Source: Chaetorhynchus papuensis (lineage: Eukaryota > Chordata > Aves > Passeriformes > Rhipiduridae). Taken from it: a stretch of 64,000 nucleotides of DNA. Below the pieces are notes generated by a model, which saw only the letters and a list, made by a program, of their open reading frames with translations, was not told where the DNA came from and searched no databases. The stretch covers positions 124,001 to 188,000 of the forward strand of contig VWYX01001223.1 in assembly GCA_013396525.1 (NCBI GenBank), read 5' to 3'. Of this stretch, positions 12,401-25,665 are shown one piece after another. Position 1 is the stretch's first letter. Every line of letters starts with the position of its first letter. The position numbers and the translations under genes were made by a program.

Positions 12401-15400
12401 GCAAGTGATCACTGCTGAAGATGTGTATTCAGATAAAAAAGACTTTTCATCCAGTGCCCTTTGTTTCTTGATTCACAGTCAAACTCTAATCCTATGGCAA
12501 GTTGGAATTCCCATAGCAACTCTTTTTAAGCAGGAAAAGCTGGCAAGGGGGAAAGGGCATGATTTAAATACCTGATCACTGACTTCTGCAGCAAAGCTGC
12601 TGCCAAACACCCAAGAAGAACTTCTTTTTAAGCTTGGGCTAGACGTAAAAACCCTTCTAAGGTGAACATCCAATGTGAAAATCCTTCCTTTTAGAAGCTG
12701 CACATTCTTGGTCTGCTCCCATTGCCTGTGTATCCACACATCCATCACTCAACATTCGTGCTTCCTAATGCAAGAGGAGAAATGGAAATCTTTCTAGTGA
12801 AGATGCAGGGCAAGAGAGCAAATGAGGATTTATTTTCAAGCGAATCTTGCAGAAATACTTTTAATTAATCTTCTCTGCCCTAGTCCCTGATGCCAAAGCA
12901 GTTATTTTTTGTAGTCACACTGAGGGACAGAGCAGGTTGCTGACAAAAACCTGATTTCCCTTTAAATAAGCCAGATTTTCTCTGTTAATTGGAGGACTGG
13001 AATTTGCACTGATTGTTTAGAAATACATAGAAAAGAAGAAAACCAACCCACACTGCTGCCCAAATTCATTTGGTTTTGGACACAGCCCAGCAGTGGCCTC
13101 AGCTCAGAGCTGTGCCACAGGACTGGTGTGACCCCAGCACAGCCTTCAGAGGGATCCTGCAGCCATCCCCAAATCCCGAGGGGTGGAACAGCCTTAGGGA
13201 GCTCTGCTGAGTGCCCTGAGCTGTCGGGACTCGGGAGCAGCGCTGGCTCAGGGCTCAGCCCAGCCCTTCCCCACATTCCGGGTTTCTCCCAAACCATGGA
13301 AGTGACAGGGACAATTTCCTCTCAGAACAACAACAACCATCTCGGACACGGAGCTGTAAAACCAAACCAGAAATCCACAAACCCAGAGTCTGCAAATTCC
13401 TGCACTTTGGGCACCTGGAGCACCAAACCACCCCTGCACCTGCACAGGGCCTCTTGCACAGGGGGCTGCATGGACACACTGTTGACAATCCTGTTCTTCC
13501 CCTCCAAAAACCCAGCTCAAGTCAAATCCAGCAGTGGGAGGGAGGCTGTGAACATCCAGCTGTGCCCTGGGTCACTCTGGGAGGCCACGGATCCAAGCAC
13601 AGCCATCAGCCTGCCTGGCCTCCAGATGCCAAACTGGCGCTGCCACGTTGGATTTGGTGTTGGAGCTCAAGACAAGAGCTCTGAAATGATTTCAAAATAG
13701 CAACAATTTGATTTCTTGGCACTCTCAGTGTTGCTCTTTGGTCTCTGAAGCTCTGGTGCACATTTCAAGTGAGAACTGAGGTTAAAATACCTGGTACAGG
13801 GCTCAGGGATAACTCAGCACACTCCCATGTCCCTTCACCAGTTCTCTCATGTCACTGGGATGGCTCGGGAGACACCACAACAAACAAAATGCAAATTATC
13901 CCATCTCAGATAAGGCTCTGGAACAGGAACCACCTTTTCTTCCAGCTTCCATGAACAACTCAAACATGGCCCACCCAAAAGAGAGTTTGGCATGCTCAGC
14001 AAGGGGCTCTGGCTCCCCACCTGTGATCCAAGGGCACGAGGCTCACAGGGAGTGGGATGTGAGCAGGGATCTGTGGGCAGGTGATGCTCCTGGGACACTG
14101 CAGGGCTGATCAGCTGGGATCAGGCTGCAGGCTCCTCCCAAGCCTTCCTGCTGTGGGCTGGAGTGAGACCCTGGGAAGGAACACGTTCATCAGGAGCCTG
14201 TGTTTGTGCCCTGGGGGCACAGGGATGTCACCTGCTCCAGGCAGGTCCTGCTCACAGTGCCTTGGGGCACTTTTAAAGGTACGAGCAGCCCTAGTTCTGC
14301 TTTTCCAGCATCCACCTGCCCTTGGAAATCCACCTGGACATTGCCTGGCACCTGCTGCTCCCCAAACATCTCCTCAACCTACCCTGAGCTTGATTTTACC
14401 AGTTAAATGTGATACCCTGTGTGAAAAATCAGAGGCTGGGATCAGCTAAGACGGGCTGAAAGCTTTACCTAATTAAAAAATAGAGAAGACAGTTCAAAGT
14501 CCTTGTGTGATCCCAAGGGAATGGAGGATGCAAGGAACAATGGATAGAGATGAAAAGAGGATGTGCAGACTGCTGGGGGAAAGACATGAAGAGGTAAAAA
14601 TAAAGACATTAAAGGAAGCCTCTAAGAACTAGAGGGAAGGACAGAGCTGCCCAGGAGCAAATATAACAGGGCAGAAGAGGAAGGTGATGTAAGACAGATA
14701 GGGAAGAAAGCCCCTAAACAAAGCATAAAATACAAAATAACTTAAACCAGCATGAGTCACGTTGCCATAGTCAGCCCATCTACCACACGCTGAAACTGCC
14801 TCTCCCGGGCACCAGACAAAGGGCAGAGGCTCTGAGGTCTGGCCTCACTGACGATATCACCTCCTACACTGACGTTTGTCAGCCCAAAAAGCACCCACAC
14901 CCCACCAGCCCGTCCTGCTCTCTGCTGCAGAAATGACTGTGCTGGGGCAACGAGGCAGGAACTAAAAACACAGCAGCGCCTCTGCCAAAAAACCAACAAA
15001 GTGCAGCTTTTGGGGGGATTTTGGGCTCCGGGGGCAGGCAAAAACCTCCCACCACTGCTTCCTAAATAATTCCCAGGCACAAGGCAGTGAGACCCTGGCA
15101 CAGCTCTGCTGAGCAGAATAGTACCGAGCTGCTGCTACTACAGGTTTACAACCACCCTCCTCATTAAACTGATTGAGCTTAGTCAGACTCCACAGAGCAA
15201 TTGCTGGGGAGGCAACTGCTGATCTACTCTGAAAGTGCTCGGGGCTGAGGCAGCTTCCTTGCTCAGCAGCATCCCCAGACCCCCTTTTCTGCAGAATCCT
15301 TTTCCTGGAGACTTTCTGGACCTGGTTGCTGTGCAGCCCCACAGCCCCTGTCCCATCTCTAAACTCCTTAGGATCCATCAGGATCCAGATCTCCCAAATC

Positions 15401-17693
15401 CCTCAGGAGAGCTCTGACAGCCAAGGGTGGGTGAGTGAGTGACTGACACCCCACTCCCACCCAAACCTCCTCCCCTGCAGCTCTCCCAGACTCAGCAGCA
15501 TCCAGGGAGCTGCTTCCAGGGAGAAGGGGCTGCACCCTAATCCCAGCTCCTGCCACTCCCCCTCTCCAAGGATTTTCTCCTGCTTTCCGCCCAGCAAAGC
15601 TTCAGGAGGTGACGAGTCAGAATTCCACTACTCAGAGATGCTGATTTCCCCCCTCCCCACTGTGTGTGCTGCAGGTGAGGGGTGCACCACTTCTAGGCTT
15701 GGAAAAGTAGGGATTTTTCAGGGATATGTCCTGTACTTTAGGGCAAATCAAACTCCTGTTCCCTGAAGTGCAGCATATTGAATTAGCAGATTACAGTGAA
15801 ACAAGAAATCAACGTTAAACCTTGGAAACCAGGACTGTTTGAGACCCCTTTCAGCAATGCCAGGAAGGAGGCTTTGGCGAGTTTCAATCAATATTTTTCC
15901 CACGCAGGGGACTGGAAGGTGGCCAGGCCTCCGGGGGAGCACTGGGCCTTTGTTTGCCTCAGTTCCCAGAAGGCACAAGTGCCTCGGCCCCTGTCCTGCT
16001 CCTCCTGCTGCAGGAATTCGGTGTCAATAAACCCCACGGGCCGGGAGGGACTGGTAGCTCTGCCCTTGCTGTCATTAGGGCCCGGGCCTCATTAATTAAC
16101 CTTTTCAGGGTGGCAAGTGCCATGCTGAGGCCTGGATTCCAACACCCCGGGGTTTTCAGGACTCTCCCCAAGGCAGGCACAAATCCCTGCTGGCTTTCCC
16201 AAAGGACAGCTCTCCAAACTCCGCTGACCTTTCCTTTTTTAAGGCAGTTTTTGTAAAAGTCTGAGCCCTGAAGGTGCCAAAGGATGCTCCTCCATTTTAC
16301 CCATGCGATCATTTGGGTTCTGAGACAAGGAGATCCTTCTCCAGTGACAAATAATTCCATCCACACCATCAGTTCTTCCCTGGGGTTTAGAAAAGCAGGA
16401 ATATGCTCTTCACAGAGCTTATTTTCCCACTCTTCTGCTAGAAAACATTATTTTTTTGCAGTTAGGTAAATGTGTGCACTCGGGGACAAAAAAAATCTCA
16501 CTTTTAAGGCTTGAATTTCACAGGCTTTTTGCCTCTTATTTCAGTCACCTTGAAAGGGTGAATCCAAGGTGCTCCCAAATTCCTTAAGCTGATTACTTGG
16601 CTTTCTGGACCCGAAGCGTTGTCCCACTCAAGGGAATGGAGCTTTAATTGCTGCCCAGTTAAAGGAAAGAGCCACTTCTTGTGGGGTTTTTTTCCTGTGT
16701 GAAGAACCAGAGCACCACAAAATTGTTATATATATAAAAAAAAGACAATAAGAAATGTTAAATCAGAAGGAAAGGGGTGCAGAAACTGTGAAGCGTTTAG
16801 TGAAGAACACAAATGCTGTTGTAAGAAACCTCATTTTAGGGGGAAAAAATCCGTTTATAAGGAAATGGTGTCTTTATTAGGGCTTGTTCATTTAAGTCCT
16901 AAATTATACTTTCAAATGCAGTAATGGCACAAGAGAAGCAACATGAAACAAGCCCTCGGTAGCTGCAGGCTATGAAATCTCCATGAAAATCTGCCGAGTG
17001 ACACCCAGGGACCTGCTCAGGGTTTAGAGAGCACCAGAGGGCAGCCGCGGGACACGAAAAACCTCCTTGGAGCTCAGGGGAACCGGGAAAACACAGCAGA
17101 AAAAGCCGCCTTCCGTAAATTCACCCCCCGACAGAAAAAAACTGAGGGTATTTTGCAGGAAAAGCATCCACACAAGCCCTGTAAGCAGAGGGAAGATAAG
17201 GAAAAAAAACCCCAACAAACCATAAGAGCTCTTCAAAACCAGCTCATCCAAAAGCTGCTTATCCCAGGCAGCCTGAGACGCTGCAAATCCTCTGCCATTT
17301 ATTCGCATTTCTCCCCCTCCAGCTGCTTTGAGGGTCCTGTTCCCCTGGGACATCTCCTTTATTCCAGCACCGACAGATTCCTTGGATGAAAGGCTCGTTA
17401 TTCCCGTGCCAGGAATGGCTTCTGCCCCGAGCTGCAGGCTGAGTGTCAGCCACAGCCCAGCCTTATCTGCCCGGGGAAGCCCCATCCTCCACAAACCCCA
17501 CCGCGGCTCAAAGCCACGGGCACAGCCCCAGGAGGAAACTCAGCAGTGTCGGGGATAAGGGCAGAAATTAATTAAAGGGGGGAAATAAGGGATGGATTGC
17601 ATTTTTATAAGGGAAAGGGAGAGATTTGGGCACCAGGGAATAAATCCTTTATCTCTTACAGGCTACTGCAGAGGAAAGGATTAGAATTAGAGA
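9427..17693. other. Intergenic, no gene seen
   Basis: About 8 kb of non-coding sequence. It contains a T14 tract at 10187-10200. At about 10914-10975 lies a degenerate stretch with 'gttggacaggccatggaagt', possibly an old CR1 remnant too eroded to call. Open frames of 100-190 codons occur on both strands but have no domains and overlap one another. Confidence 0.5.
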
Positions 17694-18090
17694 GTCCTGG
17701 AATGGTTTGGGTTGGATGAGACCCTAAAGATGATCCCATCCCACCCCTGCCATGGGCAAGGACACCTTCCACTATCCCAGGGTGCTCCAAGCCCCGTCCA
17801 GCCTGGCCTTGGACACTGCCAGGGATCCAGGGGCAGCCGCAGCTTCTCCGGGCACCCTGTGCCAGGGCCTCCCCACCCTCAAAGCCAGGAATTCCTTCCC
17901 AAAATCCCATCTGACCCTGCCCTTCTTCAGTTTAAAGCCCTTCCCCCCTGTCCCAAGTCCCTCTCCAGCTCTCCTGGAGCTCCTTTGGGCACTGGAAAGG
18001 GCTCCGAGATCTCCCTGAAGCTTCTCGTCTCCAGGCTGGACACACTCAACACTTTCAGCCTGCCAAAGTTTGTCTTTAGGGGTTTGTTTT
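17694..18090 (-). repeat. CR1 LINE fragment, about 400 bp, the longest in the window
   Basis: Reversed CR1. From the 3' end it reads 'gaatggtttgggttggatga', 'cccacccctgccatgggc', 'ggacaccttccactatccc', 'ggatccaggggcagccgc'. It then extends into more 5' element sequence: 'cctgtcccaagtccctctcc', 'agctctcctggagctccttt', 'cttctcgtctccaggctgg'. No ORF2-coding part remains recognisable. Confidence 0.92.
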
Positions 18091-21000
18091 CCATGATTCC
18101 CACAGTTACCTGGTGCAAGCAGTGCTGAGGCACCTGCTGCCATCCCACATCCAGAGGGAAACACTCCAGGCAAGAAAAGGAACTTTTAAGCAGCTCACAG
18201 TGGGGGTGAGAACAGCTCTGCTGTGCAGCCCCCTCAGCTCATCCTGTAACATCAGCTACTCCCTGGCACCAGTGTTTGGTGTGGATTTATTGCTCTGAGC
18301 AGCTCAGGTTGTTTGTCCAAACAAGCTCTAAAATATCCCTACAGAAAGAAAGCTTCCCCCCAGCAGCACTACTGTACTTCCTCAGGGTGTGGAGCAAACC
18401 CTCCCCTCAAACGGCACCGAGAGGATCCACAGAAGGATGGTCAGAGCACAAAACCCACCCAGAGCTACCCTAAACCCAATTATGAACCCACTCATCACAC
18501 AAACTCCTCTTCTCCTGCCGTCCCCATCCTGGTTCTGACCTGAGGATGAGGCTCAGGTGTGGAACAAGGCCCAGCTGGGCCCGTTTTCCACCTTCCCTCC
18601 CTGCCATGAGAAATTGCTCATGGATCTCATGGATCCAAGCTGCAGTTCAGAGTCACCCCTTGGCGCTGAGGTGGCAGAGCCACAATCCCATGGGCAGCAG
18701 CAGTGTAGGAATTATGGGAATGAGTGTGAGACCCTATAAATCCAGGTGCTGTTTTTAGTGGTTTTCCTCATAAACCCCTTTATCCAGAGTGTCCTTGCCC
18801 TCAAAGGGAACCCAAGTTCCCTTGGTCATTGTAACAGATTTTTCAAACCATTACAAGCAGTTTGTGGACATAAACAGGCTGAACTTCTGCTATCTTCACA
18901 ATTCCACAGTAAATCAGGAACATCCCCAGCAGGCACAGCCTGAGAATCATCCCATTTCCCATGGAAAGCTCATGTGAAACCCTGACCTTCAAAGCTGAAG
19001 TGGTTAAAAGTACAAAGAAACCCAAACCAACACACCAAAAACACCTGCTAAAGTGTCAGCCCAAGCAAAGCTATTTCTCCTTTGAGGTTTACAGAACAAA
19101 ACTCTGTCTCCTCCCCACTCTCACACCATTTGCAAAGTTATTTAATTCTAAATTGAAAGCATTGATAACGACATTGGATGTCCCAGATAAACTCTGGGAG
19201 ATGAATTGTGTCATGGACTCTCCTGGGTTGGAAAGGATCCCATTATCAGCACCCCTAGAAATCTATTTTTAATTAAAGATAAACCAGCAGCTGCAGAGTG
19301 GAAGGAGAAAGGGAGAAATGAAGCACTTGCTGAGGGAAATCTTTCCTTAACCCCTCCAGGTTTGTATTTACTGCTAAAATAAATTCCGGCTGGATGGAAA
19401 AGTGTCAGACCAAAAGTGGGGAAAGTGCCTTGTATCAAAATTCCAGCAGATCCTTTGTTTCCATAAAACATCTTGTCCTCCTCTCAAATCTCAATAACAA
19501 CTTCTGTTTTCCTACACCTTTTCACTCTAGTTTTAACTTCAGCCGGAAAACACTAAAAGTTCATTTTAAACCACTCCAAGTGGAGGGTTTTTTTGTGATT
19601 ATTTTGTTGCTTTTGGTATTTTTAACAATGAGCATTTTCTTCTATTTCTTCTCCACCTCCATTTTATTCCCAGCTCCACATCCTTAGACCCCTGTATTAA
19701 AAACTCAAGACAGGATCCAGATTTTAGCAGCACATTTGCAATGTTTTATATGGATAAATTCCTTCATTTCATTGCTTTCCAGTAGCTGATACCTTCCAGC
19801 CTGAGGCAAATAAGGGCTTACAGAAATTTTACTATCTCAAGTGGAACTGAAGCTGATTGTTACAAATAGTCCCATAATGAGGTTAAAAGGGCCATAAATC
19901 TTCACAAAGTCAAGTTCCTTCCTGCTCTGAAGGCACATTTTCAGCAAGGGAAAGTCCATTTAGGCAGAGCTTGGAGCTGAAAAAGAAACTTAAAATAGCA
20001 AGTCAGCCCAAGAAGCTAAAAATTCATTGTCAGAGAAATTATTTACCCTGGAAATACAAGTGTCTGAATTTGGGATGAGCTCCAGGGAGCAAGAAATAGA
20101 TGCCAGGGAAGAAGGGGCAGCCACATCACCCCGTTATTGGGGGTTTCATGCTCAAAAGGGAAAAATAAAAAAGCAGGATAGGCCCTGGATGGAAGGAGAA
20201 GGGGCCCTGCTTTGACTTTCATGCCAGATGTGCCAGGTCAGAGCCAAAAAGGATTTTGGCAGCTCATGGAAAGGGAAACTGAGGAGGTGAAATCGTAAGA
20301 GATTTTCCTTTTCCCTAGGAACGCGTGGGAAGCACCAACACCTTATCAAGCCCTGCACCCACCCCAAATCCTAACATTTCCCCCTCTAACACCGGCCTCA
20401 AAGCCTACAAATCCACATTTGCTCCAACAGCTTCCTTTGGGAGGGAGCAGCTCTCCAGACACCCTCAGGAATTTGGGAACAGCCTTGGGGTGAGCAGGAG
20501 GCTGCTGGGGAGCATGAGGGCGGCTGATCCATAAAGACCTGGGATCCAAGGATAACCCCAGCCCAGGGAACACCCTCATCCCTCAGCTGAAACCCTCCTG
20601 GAGGGGCAGCTCATCCCATCAACAATCCCAGCCAGGACAAGCACAGTGCAGGGTCCATCCAGGCATTCCAGGCAGGAATGAAAGGAAACAGAGCCAGAAC
20701 TGGAGCCAAGGCTACAACAAGACCCCAAAAGTTCTCCTAAGAGCCAGGGTCAAAAACCAGACTGGAAACAAATCCAAATGTGCATCCAAGGGCTCATCCC
20801 AGAAGGAAATTACCTGCATGAGGATGGTCTGGGCTGGAGGCAGGGGCAGAGCCGAGCATACCCAAGGCAAGGAAGAGGATGAGGGCTCCAGGCTGAGCTC
20901 AAATGGAACCCTGGGCAGGCGTGGGGAGCCCCAGGGGAGGCTGCTCAGGGCCATCAGGGGCTATCGAGGTGGCAAATATTGATGTGGAACAGCTGCTGAA

Positions 21001-24000
21001 CATCCCTGCTGGGAGACTGGGGGCTGGACAGCTCTGCAGCTTCCAGGCTTTTCTACAGGAACACGCTGGGTCACTCCCACACAAACTTCCATCCTTCCAG
21101 AAGCCCCTGAAAAATCTTCCTTTTCCAGCAAACCAGTGTCCTGTCTGCACAGCTGAGGCCTCTTTCTTCTCCTCTCCACTGCTGATTCCAGGCTGGGAAC
21201 GTGCTCCTGTGGATCCAGGACTGGTCCTTTCCCTCCAGCAGATCCCTGCTGGGCTCCTCCAAGCCCAGGGCAGGATGTGTCTGGGGATGGGCCCAGGGAC
21301 TGAAGTTTGGGGTTGGAAGCACAGAAATAGGGAGAGCTCTCAGGATTCCCTCCCTTGATGGAACAGGGAAGGGATTGAGAACCTGCTGCTGTTCCAGAGG
21401 GAGGGATTTGGGACTGCTGTGGTCTTCAGGAAGGTTAAAAGGCCCTAAAATCTGTGAGGATGTTTTGGGGGCTGTGATGTGGCCCGTGGTGCCTCCACTC
21501 CTGGGATGCAGGGTTGGGACTGAGCTCTGCCCAGGGAGGGCTCTCAGCAGGACAGGCAGCTCCAAAGCAGAGCCAAGCCAGCAGTGACGTGAGGGGCTGG
21601 GGACAAAGGGACCGAGACCAACATGAGGAATGTGAAGAATTAAGAAGTATCTTAGCCCTTGCTGTTTGTTCATCCTCTCTGTGAAACAGAGCTCACCCCA
21701 CTGCCTCACCCGCTGGGCTGAGCCCATGAAAGGCCACAAGGCTCTCAAATAATCAATCAGGGTCATTATCTACGACACCAACACTTCTGTCACAGCTCGG
21801 TGGCCTGCAGACCTGGGGAGCTAATGACAGTTTAGCCACAGCTGCACGAAACCAGAAGAGGCTGCGAGCCTGCACGCAAAGCTGCAGAAACATCTCCCCA
21901 GCTCCTGCTCCTTGTGCTCCTGCAGCCCCTGCTCGGGGCTGAACACCCTGAGGGAAAAGGTTCTGCAGCAGCTGCAGCACAGGGACACGAGGGATTTGTG
22001 TCCCATGGGGTTTGTGTCCCCTGGGTTTTGTGTCCCCTGGGAGTATCCAACACGCCAGGGTTGGTTTGGGTTCTGGTCAGGGCTGTCACGCTCCAGTCAA
22101 ACACATCAGGATGAGCAGTGGGGAGGAAGAGCCAGATTTATATAAAGGGAGAGAATTCCCAACTTGCCACTCCAAGGGCAGTATTTCCTGAAGGAATGGG
22201 AAAGCCCAGGGAACTCAGGCAGGCTCCTGTGCTGGTCTCAGCGGCCTTTTGCCCAAGTTAACTCCTTTGTTTAGAAAAAAGCATTTTCCTCTCCAAGCTG
22301 TCTTTGGTGACCTCCATGGGGAAATCCTTTAATGTGTTCCCTGGTCACCAGCTTCCCATCAGCAAGGACACGCCCAGACACTCAGGCTGAAGCTGGATAA
22401 AGGACTTGGGATTCTCAGGAGTGGTTTTGGTTAGAGAGCAACTTGACAGCAAATAATGGGCATTTCCTGCCTGCAGGTTCAGGCTGGCTTCACCTGCACC
22501 TGACCCTGTGTCTGTCACTGCTCAGGGCCATGGTGACACCGGGTCCCTCCCTCCAGCTGCCAGCCCAGGACTGCTCAGGACATGATTATTCCTTTCCTAC
22601 ACCTCTCCCACGGCATCGTCTTCTAGCACTTCTTGCTTTCTGGGCTGAGCGTCCCCAGCTGGTGAAGCTGCTCAGCCTCCGGTGCTCCCTCTGGAATGTC
22701 CCTCCTGCCCTGGGAGCTGCTCTCCCGGGGAAGGCACAGCTCCCCTTCCTCCGGAGCATCTGTGAGGCCACTGACAAAAGGCAGGATATTGTTTTCCTGC
22801 AGCCTGATGGCTCTGGCTCTGCAGCAATCTAATTAATGCATGTTAATGAGGCTAATTCTAAATCCCTGATCCAGCAACTGCCCAGTGCTTTTTCCAGACT
22901 TCAGTTCTCCTTCCAGCTAGAAAGCACGGAAGAAAAAGGAATTAGCAGAGCTGATCTTTGCATCTTGACACCGCTACAGTTTCACTGCTGTCTCAACCAC
23001 AAACCAGCAGTCTCCTTTTCTTCTTCCCTCCACCTGTACAAGAATTCTCAGAAACAAAATGATTGCACCATGAATGTCTGAGCTGCAGCTCTTCCGGATG
23101 GGTGCTTGGTCATGTGGTGGCTGCAAAGGTTTTTTATCCAGACACAGAAATGATGAGACATCCTGGGAAAAGGAGAGATGGGGCCGATACCGGGGTGGAA
23201 GAGGAACCTGAGAGTTACTGATGACTCTAGGAAACACCTGGGTTCTGCTTACGAAGAGAAAACAGGAAAAAACCCAACCCTGAAGCGTTTTATGTAAACT
23301 CAGCAAGCAAAAGAACCAAACCAGACACAAACAAAAAAACCCGACCCCCAATAGCTCAGCCTGAAATGAGAAAGTGAGAAGTGCAGCTCTAATTCACAGA
23401 TGATTGTAATTTCCCAGTCAGAGCCCAGTGCAAACTGGGATTAGCTATGGCCTGATTTATGGGGAATCATAGGACTGTTGTGGATTCTTCCACTGACTTC
23501 AGGGGGGAAGGGAAAGAAGGAACTTTGCTTTTGGTCTAAAATTAGACTCTTTAAGAAGCCAGTTCTGAACTGTTTTTCTCTCTCACTTTTCACTGGGACG
23601 TTCTACGTGTGGAGCCTCCCCTATGCTCCATTTTCTCAACAGAATTTAAAGGTGGAGGAGTCATCCCAATCCCAAAAACCTCTTCTCAATCTCCCAAATG
23701 GATTCTCAAAGGTTCTCATTTAAAAGCAGCAAGATTTGAGAGTTCCAAGCCAATTCAAACTCTCTGGAAGTTGGTGGGATATTTGTTTTCTGCAGGGAGG
23801 GAGGGAGAACTGCTGGGATCTGGTGCCTTAAGAAGGTATCTCAGCTAAACTGCAAATTGTTTGTGGGATGTGTCTGTGGGAAATGTCCCTAAAAATGGGA
23901 TTTTGCCAGTTAAAGTTAGGATTTAGCTCCAGTGAAGTTGTGGTACTTGTTCAAGGGGAGTGGAACTGGAAGTTGTGGTTTCCCTCCCTGAGTACAATTG

Positions 24001-25375
24001 GAATGTGGGGGAAATCAATTTAGACTGACTCAAAGGCAGCAAATATTCCTTCTCACAGCTCCTGAATCTGGGAATACATGGTTGGAAACATCCATTCAGA
24101 GTAAATCCCTTATAACAGCTGATACCCCCTATTCAGAAACACTATCCAAGGAGTTGGTAGTTTGATGCAATCCACAAAAAAAACAGCAAATTAAATTTAA
24201 AAGTGAGACAATAAGGGAAAAAAATGGAGAAATAGGGTGTAGCTTAAATGTTGTTTGATCCCAGAATCTGAAGGATTCTTTCTGCCAGACTGGAATGCTG
24301 CAAACATAACTTTGATATGATCGTGCTGCATTTCCTCCCCAGGTGTCAGAGAAAACTGAGGAGTGAAAGACAAATTTGAAAGAGAAAATAGAAACAAGGG
24401 GCGAACCTAAACAGAGAGCTACAGGAGAAACCGTCAGAACACGAAACAAAATCCAGCGGGGCCAACGAATTTTGGCTGCCAAGGAAATCCTGACTCCTCT
24501 ATCCAGAGGAACTCTTGTAAGAGTAAAGACTTACTCCTCCTTTCCAACACCCAGCTGGACTTTACACCCTGTGGGATGTGAGTGAAGGACATTGCTCTCC
24601 AAGATGGGCTCCAGTGGCTGCTGGCTCCTGCTCTGCTCCTCCCACCAGCTCCAGGAGGCAAATCCACCTTGTGGGATGGCCCAGCTCCTTCCCAGCTCTC
24701 CTCTGCTGTTGCTGAGAACTTGCTGGACTGAAGGTCTTCAGCTGTACCTCTGGAGGGCAAAAGGTTGCAGTTTGTGACTGGTGGGGTTCAGCTTCAGCAG
24801 AATCCAGGCACTTGGAGCAGGACTAAGAGCTGACAAGAGACCTTTATAAGGCAAAATCCCCCAAGCAGATGATGCTGAGCTAACTATTCTCAGGAAGAGC
24901 TGAGACCAAGCTGCTCCATCAACATCTGCACGCATCACTGCACCTCTGCTGTTGGGCAGGGAAATCAAAGCTGCTCCCAGGATTTTGTCCTGCTCATTCA
25001 GAATCCTGGGAAGCAGGGATAGAGCAAAAGCATCTCATGGCTTTTCATTATTCCAATCAGCCAGTGGCATCTGGGCTGTGGATGCCGTGATTTGTCGGTG
25101 CTGCCAGTGTTTCTGATCTTACTGAAATGATAAAATGTCTCATGGGGCTGTTTTCTCCCAGGAATCATTTTCCTTGGAGTCCTTCCCCAGCCAGGAGCAG
25201 CCAGAGCAGACCTGAGACACAACTGCTGCTGTTGATCTCTTGCTGTCAGCTGTTGATGGTATTGAATTAATTTTTTGCTCTGACCAGATTTACATCTTAG
25301 GCCCAGGCCTAAGCCTGTGTTCGTGTTTGTAACACACCCTACGCATGTCCTGCATGGCACCTGACTGGTTCCAAA
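18091..25375. other. Intergenic, no gene seen
   Basis: About 7 kb without a supportable gene. At 22000-22040 the motif 'tgtgtcccctgggttt' recurs three times in imperfect form. Around 19205-19240 a CR1-3'-like 'cctgggttggaaaggatccc' may be a remnant. Frames such as the 231-codon minus-strand one at 21071-21766 look random. Confidence 0.5.
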
Positions 25376-25505
25376 TCCAGGCTGGACAGGAATTTGAGCA
25401 ACCACGTCTAGGTGGACACCTGGAAGGTGTCCCTGCCCATGGCAGGGGATTGGAATGAGATGAGATTTAAGGTCCCCTCCAGCCCAAACAGATCTGTGAT
25501 TCCAT
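25376..25505 (+). repeat. CR1 LINE fragment, 3' segment (left half of an inverted pair)
   Basis: Sense-oriented CR1 3' segment from 'ccaggctggacagg' through 'aaggtgtccctgcccatggc' to 'cagatctgtgattcc'. The next piece, at 25524-25665, is the upstream part of the same CR1 type on the opposite strand. Confidence 0.85.
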
Positions 25506-25523
25506 GAATAACCTGATAAGAAT

Positions 25524-25665
25524 GAGACCTGTCCAGCCTGGTCTGGGACACTTCCAGGGATCCAGGAGCAGCCACAGCTTCTCTGGGCACCCTGTGCCAG
25601 GGCCTCCCCACCCTCACAGGGAAGGATTTCCTCCCAGTATCCCATCTAAAAGTCTCCTAATCTTA
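25524..25665 (-). repeat. CR1 LINE fragment, upstream segment (right half of an inverted pair)
   Basis: Reversed CR1: 'cctgtccagcctggtctggg', 'acacttccagggatccagga', 'ccctgtgccagggcctcccc', ending near 'cccagtatcccatctaa'. It covers the element region just 5' of what the piece at 25376-25505 covers. The two share only the 14-nt junction 'ccaggctggacagg' in inverted form. Confidence 0.85.

Noticed and set aside
21071..21766. 231-codon minus-strand frame in the large intergenic region
   Set aside because: No recognisable domain, no splice or promoter context, and it overlaps other equally long random frames.
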